64,000 nt of DNA from Paenibacillus brevis. GTDB lineage: Bacteria > Bacillota > Bacilli > Paenibacillales > Paenibacillaceae. The notes under the pieces are model-generated. The model made no database searches. It saw only the letters and a program-made list of their open reading frames with translations, and was not told where the DNA came from. Positions 8,183 through 16,098 of this stretch are shown here, piece by piece. Position numbers and translations under genes: made by a program. Location: positions 62,001 to 126,000 of the forward strand of contig NZ_JAHLQJ010000015.1 of NCBI RefSeq assembly GCF_018919145.1. The letters are read 5' to 3'. Positions within the stretch are counted from its first letter, which is position 1. Every line of letters starts with the position of its first letter.

Positions 8183-9253
8183 GTGGGGAAGAAAAAAATA
8201 ATGATTGGCGGAGTGCTGGGACTGGCTATTCTGGTGCTTGTCGGAGTAAATCTGTTGAATGTGAACAAGGCTGCTTCGGTACAAAGCATTGAGGTTACCG
8301 AAGGTGTGATTACTGAGGAGGTCTATGCCAACGGAAGGCTTGAGCCGGTAGATACTGCACAGCTGTATGCACCGGTCAGCGGAGTTGTGGAGGCAGTAGC
8401 CGTCAGGCTCGGGGATACGATCACCGAGGGCCAGGAGTTATTGACGCTGAATATGGACTCCGTTCAGGAGCAGCTGGATAAAGAACTTTTAAATCTGCGA
8501 ATGGTGGAGGCAGAGCGGCTGCAGGCAAAAAAACAGCATTTTGAGAGCTTTAAGCAGGCAAAGAGTCAGGATGCTGATATAGAGCCGGAGGAGTTGGACT
8601 TGACCTCCTATGATCTGCGAATAAAGAGCAGCGAATTAAACATCGAGTCTCTTGAACGCCAGCTTGCTTCCAGCTCGATCAAGGCGGAAAAGGGAGGGGT
8701 CGTCACTGAGCTTGCAGTTCAAAAAGGGCAAATGATCGCTCAAGGCAGCCTGATTGTGTCGATTGCGGATTTCTCCGCGTATCAGGTTCGCTCCAATCTG
8801 AATGAACTGGATGCCGGAAAAGTTCAAGCGGGAATGAAGGCGGTCGTGACCGGTGAATCGTTCGCGGACGAATTCAATGGACAAGTCACCTATCTTGCCC
8901 CTATGGCACAGCTGGCTGATGCGGCCTCCAAGGACCCGTCGGTTGAGATGCTCGTTAGGCTGGACGAGATTTCTCCTGAACTGAAGTCAGGATATAATGC
9001 TTCAATTACGCTTGAAATACCGGATAAGCCTCGATTGCTGGTTCCAATTCAGGCAATTCAATATGAGGGTGACGGAACCTTCCTTTTCAAAGTGGAGGAA
9101 GGACAGCCGATGAAGGCCGTCAAGGTGCCCGTCCAGGTTGGCAAGGAAGGCGAAGAGCAGGTTGAGATCGTATCCGGTGTAAGCAAAGGGGAGAAGATCA
9201 TTATTGAAGGAACGGAGGGGCTCCGTGACGGGGATAAGGTGAAGCTCCAATGA
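8183..9253 (+). CDS. yknX: Membrane fusion (HlyD/MacA-type) subunit of efflux transporter
   Basis: The extracytoplasmic adaptor of a MacB-type ABC exporter. An N-terminal membrane anchor (about residues 5-25) is followed by a barrel-sandwich/lipoyl half motif (YAPVSGVVEAVAVRLGD), a helical hairpin (about 95-160), the second lipoyl half (SSIKAEKGGVVTELAVQKG) and beta-barrel and membrane-proximal domains to residue 356. The start is a GTG at 8183 with only a modest ribosome site (GGGTGA). The stop overlaps the next ATG by 4 nt, so the subunits are translationally coupled. The predicted role is export or removal of antimicrobial peptides, by analogy with SdpC resistance. Confidence 0.88.
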   Translation: MGKKKIMIGGVLGLAILVLVGVNLLNVNKAASVQSIEVTEGVITEEVYANGRLEPVDTAQLYAPVSGVVEAVAVRLGDTITEGQELLTLNMDSVQEQLDKELLNLRMVEAERLQAKKQHFESFKQAKSQDADIEPEELDLTSYDLRIKSSELNIESLERQLASSSIKAEKGGVVTELAVQKGQMIAQGSLIVSIADFSAYQVRSNLNELDAGKVQAGMKAVVTGESFADEFNGQVTYLAPMAQLADAASKDPSVEMLVRLDEISPELKSGYNASITLEIPDKPRLLVPIQAIQYEGDGTFLFKVEEGQPMKAVKVPVQVGKEGEEQVEIVSGVSKGEKIIIEGTEGLRDGDKVKLQ

Positions 9254-9939
9254 TTACACTGAGCGATATAACCAAGGTATACAAAAATGGCCCGCTTGAA
9301 GTGGAGGCATTGAGTCAGATCAGCCTGCAGATTAATGAGGGCGAGTTCGTGGCGATTATGGGAACCTCAGGCTCAGGGAAGTCGACGCTCATGAATATTA
9401 TCGGTTGTCTGGATATCCCTACCTCAGGAACCTATGTGCTGGACGGCCAAGAGGTTCAGACCTTGGACGAGGATGAGCTGTCCAAGGTGCGCAACCGCAA
9501 GATTGGATTTGTCTTTCAAAGCTTCAATCTGCTGGGCAGGCAGACAGTGCTGCAAAATGTCACGCTGCCCATGATGTATGCGGGTATGCCGAGAGATAAG
9601 CGGCAGGAGCGCGCTCTGTATTTATTGGAGAAGGTGGGGTTAAAGGATCGTGTGAAGCACCGGCCGACTGAGCTGTCCGGCGGGCAGAAGCAGAGGGTTG
9701 CCATCGCAAGAGCCTTGACGATGGGGGCTCCAATCCTGCTAGCGGACGAGCCAACCGGGAATCTGGACAGCAAATCGTCACATGATATTATGGCACTGTT
9801 CAAGGAGATTCATCAGGAGGGAACGACCATCGTGTTGGTTACCCACGAACCTGACATTGCCGAGCATGCGGATCGAATTTTGTTGTTCGGGGACGGCAAG
9901 CTCTTGAAGGATACCCGAAAGGGGAGTGCTCCTTCATGA
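9250..9939 (+). CDS. yknY: ABC transporter ATPase, MacB/LolD type
   Basis: The cytoplasmic ATPase driving the YknXYZ-type exporter, 229 residues. Walker A is GTSGSGKST (residues 37-45), the signature is LSGGQKQRVAIARAL, and Walker B is ILLADEPTGNLDS, the form typical of the LolD/MacB subfamily (NLD after the catalytic Glu). VTHEP supplies the switch histidine. It overlaps both neighbours by the tetranucleotide ATGA. Confidence 0.95.
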   Translation: MITLSDITKVYKNGPLEVEALSQISLQINEGEFVAIMGTSGSGKSTLMNIIGCLDIPTSGTYVLDGQEVQTLDEDELSKVRNRKIGFVFQSFNLLGRQTVLQNVTLPMMYAGMPRDKRQERALYLLEKVGLKDRVKHRPTELSGGQKQRVAIARALTMGAPILLADEPTGNLDSKSSHDIMALFKEIHQEGTTIVLVTHEPDIAEHADRILLFGDGKLLKDTRKGSAPS

Positions 9940-11138
9940 GTATTTGGGAGAGCATACTGGTCGCGCTGGATAATCTCCGCATGAACAAGCTGCGTTCCTT
10001 CCTGACCATGATTGGCATCGTGTTCGGGGTTGCGGCAGTCGTTACCGTAGTATCGATTGGTCAAGCCGGGCAATCCTCCATTATATCGAATCTGTCGAAT
10101 TATAAGGACGGTTACTTTGTGCTGTATCCGAATGTGATGACTATGAGCGAGCAGGAGGATCTCAGCTTCCGCTTGCGCGAATTCAATGAAATACGCAAGC
10201 AACCGGGTATCCGCTACGTTACTTCCTCTAATAACTACATGATGACAACGAAGCTGAAGAAGGAATCGCTTCAATTTATGGTGACGGGAACGACCTCGGA
10301 GACTACAAAAATGCAAAATATCGATCTTGTTGCCGGAAGATTCTTCTCGCAGCAGGAGGAGCGCGGGCGGCAAAAGGTGCTGGTCATCGATGCGAAGTAT
10401 GCGGAGAAGGCCTATGGATCGGCGAATGCGGCTATCGGCCGGAAGCTCCAGCTGAATACCGATACCTTTCGGATCATTGGTGTATTCAAGGTTGAGGAAG
10501 GCCTGCTTAGCGGAATGGGCGGGGAGCAATACAGCAGCTATGCCCCGATTACCGCGCTGTCTTCCGTGGACTCTTCAGCCGAGAATGCGAGATTTGGCAG
10601 TCTGGAAATCGTCGTAACCTCACCGGACCGGATCGACGATACAATTGCTTCCCTTAAGAAATGGCTGGGAGACAAGAAAAACGTAAGCCCGGATATGTTC
10701 CTGTCGCAAACGGCGAAGGAAGCGGAGCAGATGGTTTCGAGTACCTTTTCCATTTTGCAGACGATTATTGGTGCTATTGCGGGAATATCCCTGCTAGTTG
10801 GCGGGATAGGGGTAATGAACATCATGCTCGTCTCGGTAACGGAACGCACCCGAGAGATTGGGATCCGCAAAGCCATTGGTGCGACACCGGGGACGATTAT
10901 GCTGCAATTCATGATAGAGGCAATCATTCTTTCGTTCATTGGGGGGACCTTGGGAGCCTTGTTTGGTCTTCTGTTTGCCTACATCTTTGCATTGATTTCC
11001 GGCTGGCCGTTCGTCGTCTCGATTTGGGCAATTTTGCTGGCCTTCGGATTCTCTGCGGCGGTAGGGATTTTCTTCGGACTTTACCCGGCCAATAAGGCCT
11101 CGAAGCTGCATCCGATTGAATCGCTCCGTTACGAGTGA
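9936..11138 (+). CDS. yknZ: MacB-type ABC permease
   Basis: The membrane subunit of the exporter, 400 residues. One membrane segment lies near residues 18-42 (RSFLTMIGIVFGVAAVVTV, the MacB start motif). A large extracytoplasmic MacB-PCD domain (about 45-255) follows, then three segments of the FtsX domain (about 270-300, 325-355 and 360-385). The sequence VTERTREIGIRKAIGA is the coupling helix conserved in FtsX/MacB proteins. It ends with a C-terminal cytoplasmic PANKASKLHPIESLRYE tail. It overlaps the ATPase gene by 4 nt and is the last gene before a strong terminator. Confidence 0.94.
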   Translation: MSIWESILVALDNLRMNKLRSFLTMIGIVFGVAAVVTVVSIGQAGQSSIISNLSNYKDGYFVLYPNVMTMSEQEDLSFRLREFNEIRKQPGIRYVTSSNNYMMTTKLKKESLQFMVTGTTSETTKMQNIDLVAGRFFSQQEERGRQKVLVIDAKYAEKAYGSANAAIGRKLQLNTDTFRIIGVFKVEEGLLSGMGGEQYSSYAPITALSSVDSSAENARFGSLEIVVTSPDRIDDTIASLKKWLGDKKNVSPDMFLSQTAKEAEQMVSSTFSILQTIIGAIAGISLLVGGIGVMNIMLVSVTERTREIGIRKAIGATPGTIMLQFMIEAIILSFIGGTLGALFGLLFAYIFALISGWPFVVSIWAILLAFGFSAAVGIFFGLYPANKASKLHPIESLRYE

Positions 11139-11164
11139 TTTCGGATTAATATAGTGTACACAAG

Positions 11165-11209
11165 CAGTCCGCTCGCAAGGATGAAACCTTGCCTTTGCGG
11201 GCTGTTTTT
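11165..11209 (+). terminator. Rho-independent terminator of the yknWXYZ-like operon
   Basis: CAGTCCGC (11165-11172) pairs with GCGGGCTG (11197-11204) with one G-T pair. An inner GCAAGG/CCTTGC stem and a T run at 11205-11209 complete it. Confidence 0.88.
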
Positions 11210-11289
11210 GTTTATACTTCGGATTTTGTAATCTTATGGGGCATCCGGATTCTTCTTGTCCATCGGCTATGCTTGGTTAGGGAGGACTA

Positions 11290-11298
11290 TGCTATAAT
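11290..11298 (+). promoter_or_regulatory. Extended -10 promoter of acpS
   Basis: TGCTATAAT is a perfect extended -10. No good -35 lies at the right distance. It is 59 nt before the GTG start at 11357. Confidence 0.6.
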
Positions 11299-11356
11299 GA
11301 GTGGATGATATGCGGCATAACCTTCAGTCGGCATAAGAGAGAAAGGAGACAGCGGC

Positions 11357-11752
11357 GTGATCTATGGGATCGGGAATGATATGGTAGAGATCGAACGGGT
11401 GCATCGAATGCTGCAAGGCCGTTCAGGCGAGAGGCTGAGGGAGCGGGTCTTGACTCTGGCAGAGCGGGAGCTCCCCGGCAGCAACAGCCGTCCGGCCGAA
11501 TTTTTGGCAGGGCGCTTCGCGGCAAAAGAAGCGGTAAGCAAGGCGTTCGGCTGCGGAATCGGCAAGATTCTGTCCTTTCAGGATATCCGGATTATGCCCG
11601 GTGTACATGGCAAGCCGCTGGCCTTTCTCTCGGAGGAGGCCTGGATTAGGCTGGGAATGCAGCCTGAGCAGGTATGTATTCACATCAGCATCACTCATGA
11701 ACGGAAGCTTGCCGCAGCGTTTGCGGTTATTGAAGTGAAAAACGGAGTCTAG
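11357..11752 (+). CDS. acpS: Holo-[acyl-carrier-protein] synthase
   Basis: Transfers 4'-phosphopantetheine from coenzyme A to the serine of acyl carrier protein, activating it for fatty acid synthesis. The 131 residues match the family length. Conserved blocks are GNDMVEIERV (metal-binding Asp), the ERE motif (LAEREL), and FLAGRFAAKEAVSKAFG with the catalytic KEA. The C-terminal HISITHERKLAAAFAVIE matches the hydrophobic-core strand. The start is a GTG at 11357, eight nt after AAAGGAG. It has its own promoter. Confidence 0.96.
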   Translation: MIYGIGNDMVEIERVHRMLQGRSGERLRERVLTLAERELPGSNSRPAEFLAGRFAAKEAVSKAFGCGIGKILSFQDIRIMPGVHGKPLAFLSEEAWIRLGMQPEQVCIHISITHERKLAAAFAVIEVKNGV

Positions 11753-11852
11753 GCAAAACCTACATGAGCGAAATGCTTCCAAAGGAAGCATACCTCGTAA
11801 GCATCCGCTCGGAATTCAAGGGTAAACGCGAGATTCGATGCCGAATTAACTA

Positions 11853-11891
11853 CTAGGAATACTTCGTGATCAAAAGCTGACTTTTTGAATT
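11853..11891 (+). repeat. Dispersed motif, copy 1
   Basis: The segment containing TCGTGATCAAAAGCTGACTT is closely repeated at 47243-47280 (about 24 of 28 aligned positions, one gap on each side). This copy sits directly in front of the mutY ribosome site. A short perfect hairpin, ATGCTTCC-AAA-GGAAGCAT, lies just upstream at 11773-11791 with no T run. Function unknown. Confidence 0.5.
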
Positions 11892-11911
11892 ACCTCTTAA
11901 AGGAGATTGGC

Positions 11912-13132
11912 ATGCAAGACAAAATAGAGTACAGCAAGGCATTTTTCAGCAGAGAATTATTGGAATGGTATGAAACCGCAAAGAGAGATTTACCGTGGCG
12001 CAGACATCGGAATCCTTATTATATCTGGGTATCGGAGATTATGCTTCAACAGACACGGGTAGACACAGTCATCCCGTATTTCCATAGGTTTATCGAGCAA
12101 TTCCCGACGTTGCAGGCATTGGCCGAGGCTCCTGAGGAAGAGGTGCTGAAGCGCTGGGAAGGGCTTGGCTATTATTCCCGCGCGCGTAATCTTCAGGCTG
12201 CTGCGAAGCAGGTGCTTGAGCAGTATGGCGGCGTAGTTCCCGCGGATAAGGCAAGCGTCTCGGGCCTTAAGGGAGTAGGGCCTTATACGACAGGCGCAAT
12301 TCTCAGCATCGCTTACAATCTGCCGGAGCCGGCGGTCGACGGAAATGTGATGCGGGTTCTGTCGAGGTTCTTCCGGATTGAAGAGGATATTATGAAGAGC
12401 GGGACTCGCGCCCTGATGGAGGGACTTGCAGCGGAGCTGATTCCGGAGGGCCGGGCTTCCGACTTCAACCAGGCGTTAATGGAGCTCGGAGCGCTGGTAT
12501 GCACGCCGAAATCGCCGCAGTGCTTGACCTGCCCGGTCATGGGCCGGTGCCTGGCACGGCTGGATGGGGTGGAGGATCGCCTGCCTGTGAAGAGCAAGGC
12601 GAAGCCCCCGCGGCCGGAGCATCGGATCGCTGCCCTCGTCGAGGGCAGCGGCGATCATGACGGCCACGTGCTTGTCCGCCGGCGTCCCGCCAAGGGGCTG
12701 CTGGCCAAGATGTGGGAGCTTCCCCACATCCTTGCCGCCCCGTCCGCCGGCGGCGGGGTTGGCCTGCCTGATGACGGGCAGGCCATGGAGCAGCTCTCGG
12801 CGCTGCTCGCCGCCGAGGGCATCGCCGCGGAGCCGGTGGATGTGCTGATGGATGCGGAGCATACCTTCAGCCACATCCATTGGAACCTCCGCGTGTACCG
12901 CTTCCGTGAAGCGGCTGCAGCCTTGCCGCCAGATGTTGCCGGGGCGGCGCTCCAGTATGCCGCGGTGGCCGAGTCCGGTGCGGCATATGAGTCCAGCGGC
13001 GGCGAAGAATACCGCTGGATTACTCCGGCGGATATGCAGCAGCTGGCATTCCCGAATGTATTTCTCCGCATTCTGAAGCATCATGCTCCGGAATGGGACG
13101 CTACCCAGACATCCTTGGAACCTTCTGTATAG
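11912..13132 (+). CDS. mutY: A/G-specific adenine DNA glycosylase
   Basis: Removes adenine mispaired with 8-oxoguanine or guanine. The HhH-GPD glycosylase domain spans about residues 20-230: catalytic Glu42 in SEIMLQQTR, helix-hairpin-helix LKGVGPYTTGAILS and Asp143 in VDGN. The [4Fe-4S] loop has the C-X6-C-X2-C-X5-C spacing (CTPKSPQCLTCPVMGRC). The C-terminal 8-oxoG-recognition NUDIX-like domain begins near residue 240. The start is the ATG at 11912 after AAAGGAG; a TTG 27 nt upstream is in frame but lies before that site. The 3' half (about 12.55-13.0 kb) is clearly richer in G+C than neighbouring genes. It is probably monocistronic. Confidence 0.95.
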   Translation: MQDKIEYSKAFFSRELLEWYETAKRDLPWRRHRNPYYIWVSEIMLQQTRVDTVIPYFHRFIEQFPTLQALAEAPEEEVLKRWEGLGYYSRARNLQAAAKQVLEQYGGVVPADKASVSGLKGVGPYTTGAILSIAYNLPEPAVDGNVMRVLSRFFRIEEDIMKSGTRALMEGLAAELIPEGRASDFNQALMELGALVCTPKSPQCLTCPVMGRCLARLDGVEDRLPVKSKAKPPRPEHRIAALVEGSGDHDGHVLVRRRPAKGLLAKMWELPHILAAPSAGGGVGLPDDGQAMEQLSALLAAEGIAAEPVDVLMDAEHTFSHIHWNLRVYRFREAAAALPPDVAGAALQYAAVAESGAAYESSGGEEYRWITPADMQQLAFPNVFLRILKHHAPEWDATQTSLEPSV

Positions 13133-13208
13133 GCAAGCAAGCGGAAGCGTTCGCTTTATGAGCGGATTTCTATCCTAAATGTCTTAGTTCAGTTTGAATA
13201 GAAATCGC
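13133..13208 (-). repeat. Partial copy of the palindromic dispersed element
   Basis: Read on the minus strand, this segment aligns with the core of the element at 57539-57620. Shared landmarks in the same order are ATTTCT, ACTGAACTAAG, GAAATCCGC and AACGCTTC(C)GCTT. The stem GATTTCTAT/ATAGAAATC is kept here although its bases differ from those of the other copy. It immediately follows the mutY stop and merges into the terminator at 13202. Confidence 0.6.
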
Positions 13209-13253
13209 CCAGGCATCAACTGCTTATATGCAGTCAATGCCTGGGCGATTTTT
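13202..13253. terminator. Bidirectional rho-independent terminator
   Basis: AAATCGCCCAGGCAT (13202-13216) pairs perfectly with 13237-13251, with an inner ACTGC/GCAGT stem. A residues precede it and T residues follow it. It separates mutY (+) from the small gene on the minus strand. Confidence 0.92.
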
Positions 13254-13278
13254 GTATGTTTTCGGAATTGGTGATGAA

Positions 13279-13482
13279 TCAGAGCATCCGGTTTTCGGTA
13301 TCCTTCAAGGTATTCTGTTTGTCAGGCTCCCGGTGCTGGTCCGGAGAGACCTGGCCAGTATCCGTTCCCGATGGTTCACTGATGTCTCTGACGAAGCTGG
13401 AGAACTGCTGCTTTTGCTTATCGGCTTCCTGTTTGCTCTTCAGCAGCTCCTGCGGATCATTGGTGAGATTGTTCTGCTCCAT
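13279..13482 (-). CDS. Small hydrophilic protein of unknown function
   Basis: A predicted 67-residue, strongly hydrophilic protein rich in Gln, Lys, Asp and Ser, with no hydrophobic segment (EQNNLTNDPQELLKSKQEAD at the start). The ATG at 13480-13482 on the minus strand is preceded by AGAGGAGG at good spacing, which supports translation. An in-frame start 13 codons upstream lacks a ribosome site. Composition suggests a disordered, possibly stress- or spore-related protein, but I do not recognise a family. A possible sigma-B-like promoter (GTTTGT-N13-GGGTAA, 13521-13545 on the minus strand) lies upstream; that is a weak match. Confidence 0.6.
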   Translation of the reverse strand: MEQNNLTNDPQELLKSKQEADKQKQQFSSFVRDISEPSGTDTGQVSPDQHREPDKQNTLKDTENRML

Positions 13483-13836
13483 GGATATTCCTCCTCTTTG
13501 AATAGAGTTTATACTTTCCATTACCCTGCCCCTCGGTTAACAAACAAATACCGTCTATTTTTACGGAACACAAACAATCCTATTATTGGAATTTCCTCTT
13601 GAAATTATACAAAATCCACGATATTTCGAATAAAAAGCGAACATTCGTCAAATGTAACCGCTTAATATAAAGCGTTTTCAGAATAAAATGCGTGTTTTTA
13701 GCGAATTTCTATGGTTTAATGGACAAGTAAGCATTTTTTCTCGTGTTTTTTGCAAATTGTTTTTTTTTGAACAATGTAAATTTGGAGGACCATTTTTACA
13801 TAGCTCTAATACAATTGAGAAAAAGGGGATCAGTTC
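13483..13836. other. Divergent intergenic region, AT-rich
   Basis: About 350 nt between the small minus-strand gene and the acetyltransferase gene. On the minus side there is the ribosome site AGAGGAGG and a weak sigma-B-like GTTTGT-N13-GGGTAA. On the plus side the sequence is very AT-rich with homopolymeric T runs (13735-13770); the only firm signal is an AAAAAGGGG ribosome site before 13837. I could not assign a confident plus-strand promoter, and I see no small ORF or RNA-like fold. Confidence 0.5.
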
Positions 13837-14277
13837 ATGCGTATTCGTTCCTTCCAATTAAGTGATGTGAACCAGGTGATGGAGCTTTTGCAGGAAGCCT
13901 TGATGGAGGAGTGTTACGAAGATACGAAGCGGGCGTTCGCAAGACAACTGTCTTGGGATTCGGAGCTAATCGTAATCGCTGAAGATGAAGACAAGGTTAT
14001 TGGCACCGTGATCGGAACCATCGATCAAAATAATACGGGCTTCATCTACCGGACGGCTGTACATCCGGACTATCGTCGTCAAGGTGTAGGCAAAAATCTG
14101 GTGTCAGCGATGGAGCAACGTTTTCAGCAACGCAATATTCACCGCATCATGATTGCTGGAGATCCGCACAACAAGGCGATTGCTCCGCTGTATGAAGCGA
14201 TGGGATATGGAGCAAGCAAGTTTTTGGAGGCTTTCCAGAAGCTGTCGATTGCCGCCGTTAACGCTGTCGGGAACTAG
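13837..14277 (+). CDS. GNAT family N-acetyltransferase
   Basis: A cytoplasmic acetyl-CoA-dependent acyltransferase of 146 residues. The N-terminus MRIRSFQLSDVNQVMELL is the typical GNAT strand-helix opening. Motif A, for pyrophosphate binding, is HPDYRRQGVGKNLV (Q/RxxGxG/A form), and motif B is ALYEAMGYG-like (APLYEAMGYGAS). The substrate cannot be predicted. It has its own ribosome site (AAAAAGGGG), an AT-rich upstream region and a terminator at 14323-14366, so it is probably monocistronic. Confidence 0.88.
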   Translation: MRIRSFQLSDVNQVMELLQEALMEECYEDTKRAFARQLSWDSELIVIAEDEDKVIGTVIGTIDQNNTGFIYRTAVHPDYRRQGVGKNLVSAMEQRFQQRNIHRIMIAGDPHNKAIAPLYEAMGYGASKFLEAFQKLSIAAVNAVGN

Positions 14278-14322
14278 ATAGATTAGAGGGAATGTCAGCC
14301 TCTGTATGATATTTACATTTTT

Positions 14323-14366
14323 AAGCATATCTCACACCGTTGCAAATGGGTGCGGGATATGCTTTT
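14323..14366 (+). terminator. Rho-independent terminator
   Basis: AAGCATATC (14323-14331) pairs with GATATGCTT (14356-14364), with an inner CACC/GGGTG continuation and T residues after it. Confidence 0.8.
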
Positions 14367-14427
14367 CTATTATTGAGCGAAATTTTAAGTAATACGGGAA
14401 GAAAGCCGACGGCTTGGAGGTATATAC

Positions 14428-14871
14428 GTGAAGGAAGTTATGATTTATACAGACGGAGCCTGCTCCGGCAATCCCGGGCCAGGCGGCTGGGGAGCCGTAC
14501 TTCTGTTTAACGGCCACCGCAAGGAGATATCCGGAGGAGAGAAGCATACGACCAATAACCGGATGGAGATTCAGGCGGTGATCTCCGCGCTGAGTCAGCT
14601 TAAGGAGCCTTGTCAGGCAAAGGTCTATAGCGACTCCGCCTATGTTGTGAACTGCTTCCAGCAGGGCTGGATCCGGGGATGGCTTAAGAACGGATGGAAG
14701 AACAGCAAGAATCAGCCGGTAGAGAATAAGGAATTATGGCAAGAGCTGTGGAGGCTAATGGGGATTCATCAGGTGGAGTACGTCAAAGTGAAGGGTCATA
14801 GTGATAATGAGCTTAACAACCACTGTGATTATTTGGCCCGGGAAGCGATCAAACGGCTTGGAAGCATGTAG
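14428..14871 (+). CDS. rnhA: Ribonuclease HI
   Basis: Cleaves the RNA strand of RNA-DNA hybrids. The family signature DGACSGNPGPGGWG is at residues 9-22. The acidic catalytic set is visible as Asp9, Glu in NNRMEIQA, Asp in VYSDSAYVVN and Asp in HCDYLAREA; HSDNE supplies the active-site histidine. At 147 residues it is a typical bacterial type 1 enzyme. The start is the GTG at 14428, seven nt after GGAGG. It runs with queG and the HD-GYP gene downstream at short spacing. Confidence 0.95.
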   Translation: MKEVMIYTDGACSGNPGPGGWGAVLLFNGHRKEISGGEKHTTNNRMEIQAVISALSQLKEPCQAKVYSDSAYVVNCFQQGWIRGWLKNGWKNSKNQPVENKELWQELWRLMGIHQVEYVKVKGHSDNELNNHCDYLAREAIKRLGSM

Positions 14872-14889
14872 TCGAAGAGGGGGATGGGA

Positions 14890-16098
14890 ATGGAGCGGTC
14901 TTACAACATGATACAGCAACTGGAGGCCAGTTCAGGCCCCTCCCATTGGGAAGCTTTGAAGTCTGAAATCAAGGAGGCTGCATTCTCTTTGGGGATCGAT
15001 GATATCGGCTTTACGACGGCTGATCCATTTTTGTCCTTAAAGGCGATCCTGCTGGACCGCAGGGAAAAAGGGTATGAATCCGGATTTGAAGAGCCCGATA
15101 TCGAGAAACGGGTGGAGCCGAAGTTGACGCTGGAGCAGGCGGCTTCCATTATCTCGATTGCCGTAGCTTATCCTGCCAAGATGGAGAATCCGCCCAAGTC
15201 GGAGCCTGGCATGCGCCGGGGCATCCTGGCCAGATCGGCATGGGGGCAGGATTATCATACGGTGCTGCGGGAGGCCATGGCAAAGCTGGAGGCCTTTATC
15301 CGGGAGCGTGTGCCGAATGTGCGCATTGAGAGCATGGTCGATACCGGTGTTCTGTCCGATAGAGCGGTGGCGGAGCGGGCGGGAATTGGCTTCTCAGGCA
15401 AAAACTGTGCCATCATATCCCCGAAATGGGGTTCATGGATCTATCTGGGGGAGATGATCACCAATATTCCGTTTGCGCCGGACAAGCCAGTTACGGAGGA
15501 TTGCGGAGATTGCACTAAATGCCTGGACGCCTGTCCGACAGGGGCGCTGGTAGGGCCGGGACAGCTGAATGCTCAGCGCTGTATTTCCTTTCTAACCCAG
15601 ACTAAGGGCTTCCTTGAGGAAGAGTTCATGGTTAAGATCGGCAACAGATTGTACGGATGCGATACTTGCCAGGTCGTCTGTCCGAAAAATAAAGGCAGAT
15701 CGTGGAATCACCGTCCGGAGCTGCAGCCGGACCCGGAGACAGTGAAGCCGCTTCTGCTCCCGCTGCTGGATATCAGCAACCGTGAGTTCAAGGAACGTTT
15801 TGGTTCCAGCGCCGCAGCCTGGCGGGGAAAGAAGCCGATTCAACGGAATGCGGTCATCGCCCTGGGCAACTTCAAGGATGCTACGGCCATTCCGAAGCTT
15901 GCAGAAGTGCTGCGCAATGATCCGCGTCCTGTTCTTAGAGGAACGGCAGCCTGGGCATTAAGCCGCATCGGGTCGACGGAGGCGCTGGATGCCATTATCC
16001 AAGCTGAGGAGAGGGAGTCCGATCCGGAAGTATTAGAGCGATTGAAGAGGGCAAGAGAGAAGCTGGAGAAAGCGGCAATCGGGGAGGAAGCGGAATGA
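14890..16098 (+). CDS. queG: Epoxyqueuosine reductase
   Basis: Reduces epoxyqueuosine in tRNA to queuosine using cobalamin and two [4Fe-4S] clusters. The N-terminal DUF1730 domain is followed by ferredoxin-type cysteine motifs CGDCTKCLDACPTGAL and GCDTCQVVCPKN. The C-terminal 80 residues are HEAT-like repeats (RNAVIALGNFKDATAI, RGTAAWALSRIGSTEA) as in Bacillus QueG. The start chosen is the ATG at 14890, six nt after AGAGGGGG; the ATG at 14884 directly abuts that site. The end overlaps the next gene by 4 nt. Confidence 0.95.
   Translation: MERSYNMIQQLEASSGPSHWEALKSEIKEAAFSLGIDDIGFTTADPFLSLKAILLDRREKGYESGFEEPDIEKRVEPKLTLEQAASIISIAVAYPAKMENPPKSEPGMRRGILARSAWGQDYHTVLREAMAKLEAFIRERVPNVRIESMVDTGVLSDRAVAERAGIGFSGKNCAIISPKWGSWIYLGEMITNIPFAPDKPVTEDCGDCTKCLDACPTGALVGPGQLNAQRCISFLTQTKGFLEEEFMVKIGNRLYGCDTCQVVCPKNKGRSWNHRPELQPDPETVKPLLLPLLDISNREFKERFGSSAAAWRGKKPIQRNAVIALGNFKDATAIPKLAEVLRNDPRPVLRGTAAWALSRIGSTEALDAIIQAEERESDPEVLERLKRAREKLEKAAIGEEAE

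Noticed and set aside
12600-13080. High G+C 3' half of mutY as a sign of horizontal transfer or fusion
   Set aside because: The domain order and length are those of normal MutY, and the reading frame is continuous. Local composition alone does not support transfer.
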